Origin: DATBAK01 sp038240075 | Lineage (GTDB): Bacteria; Actinomycetota; Acidimicrobiia; IMCC26256; PALSA-610 | Assembly (NCBI GenBank): GCA_038240075.1 | Contig: JBBSEC010000003.1 | Location: forward strand, 1 to 64,000 | Length of the DNA: 64,000 nt | Direction: 5' to 3' | Part shown: in pieces, positions 59,183 to 64,000 of the stretch | Numbering within the stretch: the first letter of the stretch is position 1 | Layout: every line of letters starts with the position of its first letter | Translations under genes and position numbers: made by a program | Notes under the pieces: generated by a model | What the model saw: the letters and a program-made list of their open reading frames with translations, nothing else | The model's database searches: none | What the model was told of the DNA's origin: nothing

Positions 59183-60330
59183 TCAAGCGCGCGCGTGGCC
59201 TCGAGGCGGACGCGGAAATCGGGATCGGAAACACAGGCTGCGACCGCGGCTCGACTCGACGCGACACCGAGCGTCGCGATCCCGTGCACGGCCTTCCAAC
59301 GGGTCCACGCGTCGGCGTCGGTCAGCGCATGCTCCAGCAGCGCGCGGAGCGGCTCGCGCTGCGCGTCGCCGACAGCATCGATGACGCTCCGGCGCACGCT
59401 CCGGCTGGGGTCGGCCAGCAGCCGTTCCCAGGTTTGCCTCGCGACGGCCTCCGGCGCGTCGGCAAGGAGCGCGGCGGCGACCTGTCGCCGCGCGGGCTCG
59501 GTGTCGGCGCTCGCCCCGAGGATGCGCTCGAGATCGTCGGGACGGTCGGCCCGTAGCGCGCCGAGGTCAGCCCACGCGCGTTCGAGCCGGCGCGGCGCTC
59601 GGTCGGCGGTGGCGGGCGACGTGTTCGCGCGATCGTCGGCAGCCGGCGCCGCGGTCGCGGTCGCGGCCGCGCCCGCGCCCGCGACTGGCGCGCCGGTGAA
59701 CGCTTCCGCGATCACGCGCAACATCGGTGCCAGCAGCATCTCCCACTGATCGGGTCGCGCGATCGTGACCGCGACGAAGTCGGGGCCGACCAGCACGTTC
59801 GTGACCGCCGCGAACGCGTCGAACAGCTGTCGCGCCCGCGGGTCTTCGGAGGCTTCGTCGGCCGAGTTGTAGAACCGGCTCGCCCCGGTGTGCAGTGGGG
59901 GAGTGCCGAAGCGGATCGTGCGGGGACTCGGTGTCGCCTCGGGCACGACGTCCGACTCGAACGTGAGGCCGAGATCAGAGGGCGCGGCGAGATCGTCGAC
60001 GTCGGTCGCTGACGCGCTCGCCGAGACTTCCTGAGTCACTCGCAGGACGAACGGCCCCGAATCCCAGCCCCACAACAGCGTGAGCTCGTCATCGAGTGCG
60101 AGAAGCCGCTCGCCCGCGCCGGGCCCGACGATCGCGGCGAGCGTCTCGTCGTCACTGCTCGTCCACGGTTGGTCGGAGAAGAAGCGCTTGAGGAGCTGCT
60201 TCACCGGCGTGAGCACTTCGAGGGGAAGGTTCCTGACGGTTTCGGTGAGCGCGCCGATCGCCGCTGCGGTCAGGCCGCGTTGCACGACTGCGGTTCGGGC
60301 CGCATCGAGATCGGGTCCGGGCGCGCGCAT
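59179..60330 (-). CDS. Nfu N-terminal domain plus HEAT-repeat protein
   Basis: A 383-residue protein. Residues 145-240 hold a scaffold Nfu_N domain (PRTIRFGTPPLHTGASRFYN, VTNVLVGPDFVAVTIARPDQWEMLL). After an Ala/Pro-rich linker come HEAT-type helices (VARQTWERLLADPSRSVRRSV, WTRWKAVHGIATLGVASSRAAV). The first 140 residues are uncharacterised. The Nfu_N and HEAT combination recalls the CvfC virulence-factor family of firmicutes. ATG 60330 has TACCGT nine bases upstream. Confidence 0.75.
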   Translation of the reverse strand: MRAPGPDLDAARTAVVQRGLTAAAIGALTETVRNLPLEVLTPVKQLLKRFFSDQPWTSSDDETLAAIVGPGAGERLLALDDELTLLWGWDSGPFVLRVTQEVSASASATDVDDLAAPSDLGLTFESDVVPEATPSPRTIRFGTPPLHTGASRFYNSADEASEDPRARQLFDAFAAVTNVLVGPDFVAVTIARPDQWEMLLAPMLRVIAEAFTGAPVAGAGAAATATAAPAADDRANTSPATADRAPRRLERAWADLGALRADRPDDLERILGASADTEPARRQVAAALLADAPEAVARQTWERLLADPSRSVRRSVIDAVGDAQREPLRALLEHALTDADAWTRWKAVHGIATLGVASSRAAVAACVSDPDFRVRLEATRALD

Positions 60331-60365
60331 ACGGCGTCGACGGTACAACGGGGCATACTCGGACG

Positions 60366-60584
60366 ATGCAGCCGTCGACCGCGGTCGAGGCCATCCGCAA
60401 CGCGCACGTGTGGTTCGAGACGAACAGCGGATGGGCCCCACCCGACGAAGACATCCTCGCCGAGTGGGTGGCCGACGGCGTGTGCCGCTGTCCCGACGAC
60501 TGCATCGTCGCGCCCGAGGCATGGTGCGACCACGGCCTCGCGTCGTGGTGGCTGATCACGAGGGCGTTGAACGCAGCCGACTAG
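60366..60584 (+). CDS. Small Cys-rich conserved hypothetical protein
   Basis: A 72-residue protein. VCRCPDDCIVAPEAWCDHGLASWW puts four Cys and a His in a spacing suited to a zinc site. An acidic N-terminal helix (VEAIRNAHVWFETNSGWAPP) precedes it. I recognise no function. It is divergent from the Nfu_N/HEAT gene with 35 bases between starts. Confidence 0.7.
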   Translation: MQPSTAVEAIRNAHVWFETNSGWAPPDEDILAEWVADGVCRCPDDCIVAPEAWCDHGLASWWLITRALNAAD

Positions 60585-60615
60585 GACCGTGAGCCGTGTG
60601 ACCGGCCCGCGGCAC

Positions 60616-61272
60616 TCATTGCATCGGAGTGGCGACCGCCGTGAACGTGTTCCCGGGGCCGGGAACGACGAGGTTCAGCGCCTTCGTCGACGCGCCGCAG
60701 TTCTGCAGCGGCGGGATCGTGTAGGTACCGCTGAAGATCCCGTCAGTGATCAGGCCGGACATCGTCACGACGACTGGTTTCGACGTCTTGCACGAGTTCC
60801 CGACCAGGTTGACCGACGGCAACGCGATCGGGTTGACGCTCACGATCTGGATGCTGACCGTGGCGGTCGCAGTGACCATGGCCGTGCTGAGGTCCACGCT
60901 GCCCGTGACCGGCTTCACCTGCGTCATCTTGAACGTCGCCGTGGCCAGCGGCAGACCCGCGACCTTGAACGGAGCCTTCGCCGCCGGCAGGGTGATCGCG
61001 CCGGTGAGCTGGCTCGTGGCGATGTCGATCGAGCCCGTGAACGTCCCCCGGGGGACGGTGACCGTCTGCTTGAGCTTCTTCAGCGTCGTTTTGGCATCGA
61101 TCCAGTAGCTGAACGGCAGCGAGGCCGCGGGCTGCGCGGCGGCATTGCTCGCGGAGGTCGACTTCGCGGAGGAGGTCCGGGCCGAAGCCGGCGTGCTCGC
61201 GACCCCGACCATGGAGGCCCCCAGCACTGCGGCGGACACCACGACGACGGCACGACGAATCATCGGTGACAT
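60616..61272 (-). CDS. Secreted Ser/Thr/Val-rich hypothetical protein
   Basis: A 218-residue protein with a Sec signal peptide (RRAVVVVSAAVLGASMVGVA, cleavage near ASA-RT, about residue 31) and a beta-rich mature part (TVTVPRGTFTGSIDIATSQLTG, ATATVSIQIVSVNPI) with two cysteines. The alternating small and beta-branched residues suggest a beta-sandwich on the cell surface or free. The second ATG (61263) is an alternative start. No family recognised. Confidence 0.7.
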   Translation of the reverse strand: MSPMIRRAVVVVSAAVLGASMVGVASTPASARTSSAKSTSASNAAAQPAASLPFSYWIDAKTTLKKLKQTVTVPRGTFTGSIDIATSQLTGAITLPAAKAPFKVAGLPLATATFKMTQVKPVTGSVDLSTAMVTATATVSIQIVSVNPIALPSVNLVGNSCKTSKPVVVTMSGLITDGIFSGTYTIPPLQNCGASTKALNLVVPGPGNTFTAVATPMQ

Positions 61273-61342
61273 CTGAACTCCCCCGTTGTGTGAACCACGA
61301 CCGCCGGTCCGTACCCGAGGTCGACGGCTGGCAAACCGGATC

Positions 61343-61360
61343 TTCCGGAATCTTCCGGAA
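61343..61360. repeat. Tandem TTCCGGAA palindromes
   Basis: Two TTCCGGAA palindromes (61343-61350 and 61353-61360) are spaced 10 bases centre to centre, on one DNA face, about 70 bases before the secreted protein's start. An operator role is possible but unproven. Confidence 0.4.
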
Positions 61361-61376
61361 ACTTTCGGGCGTGACG

Positions 61377-61408
61377 ACGGGCGGGAGCTCGGGGGAGCTC
61401 CCGCCCGT
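61377..61408 (-). terminator. 14-bp GC hairpin terminator
   Basis: ACGGGCGGGAGCTC (61377-61390) pairs perfectly with GAGCTCCCGCCCGT (61395-61408) over a GGGG loop. It lies 18 bases beyond the stop of the 61426 gene on its strand. There is no T-tract, as is common for actinobacterial terminators. Confidence 0.7.
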
Positions 61409-61425
61409 GCCGGACGCCGTGGGGG

Positions 61426-61809
61426 TTACAGGGATGCGGTCGCCGAGCAGATCTCGCCCGTGGCCTGGTTCGTCGCCGAGGCGGTCACCATGTCGGTGCC
61501 GGCCCGGTTCGGGATGAGGCGGCGCACCTCGAACGAGCCGCTGGGCGCGCTCGTCGTGGCGTTGGCGTGGGCGACGACGGTGCCGTTGTCCTTGATCGTG
61601 ACCTTCCACTTCGCGCCGACCACGTTCTGGTCGACCTCGAACTCGGTCTCGATGCGGCGGTCGTCGGCCTTCACCTTCAGCTTCGACGAGCTCGCCGCCG
61701 TGCACTTGCCTTTCGCAGTGACACCGTTACCGCCCTTGGCGGTCGCGATTCCGGGCACTGCGATCGCCATGACGGCACCGACGGCGAGGCTTGCGAAGAC
61801 CTTCTTCAT
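61426..61809 (-). CDS. Small secreted protein
   Basis: A 127-residue protein with a clear signal peptide (MKKVFASLAVGAVMAIAVPG, cleavage near ATA-KG) and a mature beta-rich domain (SKLKVKADDRRIETEFEVDQ, WKVTIKDNGTVVAHANATT) containing two Cys (CTAAS and CSATA) that may pair. AAGGAG lies seven bases before the ATG. It ends in a strong hairpin before the next secreted protein's gene. No family recognised. Confidence 0.78.
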   Translation of the reverse strand: MKKVFASLAVGAVMAIAVPGIATAKGGNGVTAKGKCTAASSSKLKVKADDRRIETEFEVDQNVVGAKWKVTIKDNGTVVAHANATTSAPSGSFEVRRLIPNRAGTDMVTASATNQATGEICSATASL

Positions 61810-61948
61810 TGCTGGCTCCTTTTGGGGGTTCGGAAGTGTGAAGCCAGTGTCCGGGCTGCCGGGCGCGCGCATCCATCGCGCGATGGTCCTACGACCAGTG
61901 CGGGATTAGCGTGCGGCGCGCAGACGAACGCCGTGGGGAGGTGGACCG

Positions 61949-62668
61949 ATGCCGAAGCAGGTGGTCAGCAGGCGGCTCGCGACCCGTGCGAGCCGCACGA
62001 AGCGACTCGGGCGTCACGTCGAGCACGATTCGCGGAGCTGGTACTACCAGGCACCGCGCGCGCCGCGGATTCGCAGCGTGTTGCACACGTCGTTCGACCT
62101 CCCGTTCAACCAGGGCGGCCTCAACAGCTGCTCGGGCAACGCCGCGGCCGGGCTGCTGATGACGCGACCGTTCCACCGGCGCGGCCGCGCGCTCACCGAA
62201 GGCGACGCGATCGATCTCTATCGCCGAGCGACCTTCGTCGACGCGTTTGCCGGCACGTTCCCGACCGCGGATCCCGGCAGCAGCGGGCTCGCGGTCATGA
62301 AGGTCGCGCGTGAGCTCGGCTACGTGCGGGCGTACGGTCACGCGTTCGGTCTCGAACACGCGCTGCAGACGCTGGTGCTCGCGCCGGTGATCACCGGTGT
62401 GAACTGGTACTCGACGTTCGATCACCCGCGTGCACGCGACGCGGTGATTCACAAGCGCGGCGCATCGGTCGGCGCGCACGAGTTCCTCGTCGTCGGAATC
62501 GACACCGACACGCAGATGGTGCGCGCCTGCAACAGCTGGGGCCCGGATTGGGGCGACCGCGGCTACTTCCAGTTCAGCTGGGCCCTGTGCGAGGAGCTCC
62601 TGTACCTCAACGGCGACGTCACGACCGCGATCGTCGCGCCGGGTCGACGGAGCCCGAAGCCCCGGTAG
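61949..62668 (+). CDS. Papain-fold (C1-type) cysteine protease
   Basis: A 239-residue protein. NQGGLNSCSGNAAAGLL holds the oxyanion Gln (55) and nucleophile Cys (61), GASVGAHEFLVVGID the His and NSWGPDWGDRGYFQFSW the Asn, in C1 order. There is no signal peptide or long prodomain, and the N-terminus is Arg-rich, so it may work inside the cell. GGGAGG precedes the ATG. Bacterial C1 proteases of this short type are uncommon; physiological targets are unknown. Confidence 0.85.
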   Translation: MPKQVVSRRLATRASRTKRLGRHVEHDSRSWYYQAPRAPRIRSVLHTSFDLPFNQGGLNSCSGNAAAGLLMTRPFHRRGRALTEGDAIDLYRRATFVDAFAGTFPTADPGSSGLAVMKVARELGYVRAYGHAFGLEHALQTLVLAPVITGVNWYSTFDHPRARDAVIHKRGASVGAHEFLVVGIDTDTQMVRACNSWGPDWGDRGYFQFSWALCEELLYLNGDVTTAIVAPGRRSPKPR

Positions 62669-62681
62669 CCCGGAGCCCCGC

Positions 62682-64000
62682 TCAGGGTGCGCGCGCGATC
62701 TCCGCCGCCCACCGGTAGTCGGGCTTCCCCGCGGCGGAACGTTCGACGTGGTCGACGATCACGAGCGCACGCGGCAGCTTGTAACCGGCGAGGTTCGGGC
62801 GGCAGTGGTTCCTGATCGCATCGAGCGTGAGCACGGCGCCGTCGTCGGTGGCCGCGACCACGACGACGCGTTGACCGAAGCGGTCGTCGGGCGCACCGAC
62901 GACGATCGCGTCGCTGACCCCTGGGACCGTTTTGACGACGGCTTCGACCTCTTCGGGGTACACCTTCTCGCCACCGGTGTTGATGCAGAGCGAACCGCGC
63001 CCGAGGAGCTGGATGCTGCCGTCGGCGTCGACGGTGGCCATGTCGCCGGGCAGTGCCCAGCGCGCGCCGTCGATCTCGACGAAGGTGCGAGCGCTCTTCT
63101 CCGCGTCGCGGTAGTAGCCGAGCGGTACCCGGCCCCGCGTCGCGAGCCGTCCGATCGCGCCCGTGCCCGCCGCGATCGGACGCAGCTCGTCGTCGACGAC
63201 CATCGTCGTCTCGCGCGCGTCGAAGCGCAGGGTCTGGCTCGCCGCCTCGTCGCGGCGCGCCACCGCGACCGCCTGCACCGGCGACTCCGACGATCCGATC
63301 GCTTCGGTGATCGCGAGCACGCTCGGAAGCGCGGCGAGCAGTCGCTGTTTGACGTCGGACGAAAGGATGGCGCCGCCCGAACCGAGCAGCTGCAGCGACG
63401 ACGTGTCGTAGCGCGCCGGGTCGGCCTCGATCTCGTCGAGGAGTGGACGCCCGCTCGCATCGCCGACGAGCGTGAGCATCACGACCCGCTCGCGTTCGAC
63501 GAGCGTGAGCACGTGCGCCATGTCGATGCTGCGCCCGGTGTAGATCACGACCGTGCCGCCGGCGAGCAGGGTGCCGAGCGCCGACCACTGGCCGCTCGCG
63601 TGCATGAGCGGACCGAGCGCGAGCACCACGAACTGCTCAGGCTCGGGGTCGCCCGGGCGCAGGAACGGTGTGAGGCGCTGCGACCGGTTCACCAGCACGG
63701 TCTGGGCGATGTCGGCCGGGTCCTCGATCGGCAGGCCACCGGGGTTCCCGCCGCCGAGCGTCGCGAAGAACATGTCTTCCTGCCGCCAGACGACACCCTT
63801 CGGCATGCCGGTGGTGCCGCCCGTGTAGAGCACGTAGTGGTCGTCGGCCGAACGGGGCGCGAACGCGCGGGTTGTCGATGCGCCCGCCAGCGCGGCTTCG
63901 TACGCGAGCGCTCCGCTGGGCTCGCCGGCGCCGCCGATCTCGACGAACACGCGCACCTCCGTCAACCGCGGCCGCAGCGCGTCGACGATGTCGCGGTACT
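62682..64000 (-). CDS. Acyl-CoA synthetase, AMP-forming (N-terminus outside window)
   Basis: The visible ~439 residues are the C-terminal part of an ANL-superfamily ligase. YTGGTTGMPKGVVWRQEDM is the P-loop A3 motif, followed by TEAIGSSESPVQAV (A5-like), LPGDMATVDADGSIQLLGRGSLCINTGGEKVYPEEVEAVVK (A7-A8) and AAGKPDYRW with the catalytic Lys. The frame continues past the window end. It activates a carboxylic acid to acyl-CoA, fitting the crotonase, P450 and ALDH genes. Confidence 0.92.
   Translation of the reverse strand, partial: YRDIVDALRPRLTEVRVFVEIGGAGEPSGALAYEAALAGASTTRAFAPRSADDHYVLYTGGTTGMPKGVVWRQEDMFFATLGGGNPGGLPIEDPADIAQTVLVNRSQRLTPFLRPGDPEPEQFVVLALGPLMHASGQWSALGTLLAGGTVVIYTGRSIDMAHVLTLVERERVVMLTLVGDASGRPLLDEIEADPARYDTSSLQLLGSGGAILSSDVKQRLLAALPSVLAITEAIGSSESPVQAVAVARRDEAASQTLRFDARETTMVVDDELRPIAAGTGAIGRLATRGRVPLGYYRDAEKSARTFVEIDGARWALPGDMATVDADGSIQLLGRGSLCINTGGEKVYPEEVEAVVKTVPGVSDAIVVGAPDDRFGQRVVVVAATDDGAVLTLDAIRNHCRPNLAGYKLPRALVIVDHVERSAAGKPDYRWAAEIARAP

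Overview
The window is high-GC DNA with dense genes, frequent ATGA/GTGA stop-start overlaps and many GTG starts. It looks like a chromosomal piece of an actinomycete. The case rests on F420-type enzymes (an LLM oxidoreductase, two PPOX-fold proteins, a DDN-like protein), a myo-inositol-1-phosphate synthase, a mycobacterial-type ATP-dependent DNA ligase, two DUF222/HNH genes of the 13E12 type with actinobacterial SOS boxes, and leaderless-type promoters. An uncultured acidimicrobial lineage is my best guess, but that is inference. I saw no rRNA, tRNA, CRISPR array or intact transposon.

Layout. 1-1272 is the end of a repetitive surface protein. 1424-6000 holds an LLM oxidoreductase, a P450, an amidohydrolase and an aldo/keto reductase. 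6062-9321 is an iron-uptake operon: a fused EfeU-EfeO gene plus the Tat-exported peroxidase efeB, behind a DtxR/IdeR-like site. 9393-19502 is a lipid/xenobiotic set: PPOX protein, two P450s, phosphotransferase, SDR, phytanoyl-CoA dioxygenase-like protein, methyltransferase, LysR and aldehyde dehydrogenase. 19492-22385 is a TetR gene divergent from a DrrA/DrrB-type ABC exporter. 22480-23550 is a ResA-like thioredoxin-fold gene with an in-frame UGA exactly at the first active-site cysteine position, a strong selenoprotein candidate. 23573-33726 carries single enzyme genes, two divergent amidohydrolases around a perfect palindrome, a PLP/cyclodeaminase pair and the first HNH gene. 33800-40200 mixes intact genes (HAD, SRPBCC, two crotonase-fold enzymes, DinB, HIT) with decayed ones: an IS1-type transposase scrap, an AI-2E transporter remnant, and an SDR and a VOC gene that both lost their 5' ends at one junction. 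40208-50705 has ino1, a third crotonase-fold gene, the DNA ligase, small domain proteins (ASCH, I78-like, DUF5655, cupin, DUF6457) and the second HNH gene. 50711-58101 has another amidohydrolase, a sulfatase with a coupled nucleotidyltransferase, a quinone reductase, a nitrilase and an ArsR-SulP operon. 58125-64000 has a MerR gene beside a decapitated thioredoxin gene, an Nfu_N/HEAT protein, two small secreted proteins, a papain-fold protease and the C-terminal part of an acyl-CoA synthetase.

The genes read together as a metabolically broad heterotroph: four amidohydrolase_2 proteins, three P450s, three enoyl-CoA hydratase relatives, two aldo/keto reductases, an aldehyde dehydrogenase and an acyl-CoA ligase suit degradation of fatty, terpenoid or aromatic compounds. 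Two dispersed repeat families run through the gaps. One is a ~65-nt element that sits between a stop codon and the next start codon and carries CGCATGCG (six copies). The other is a ~45-nt hairpin with GGTACTGCAC / GTGCAGTACC arms (three close copies and one relative). About a dozen genes have a TANNNT hexamer 5-9 nt before the start codon, which suggests widespread leaderless transcription.
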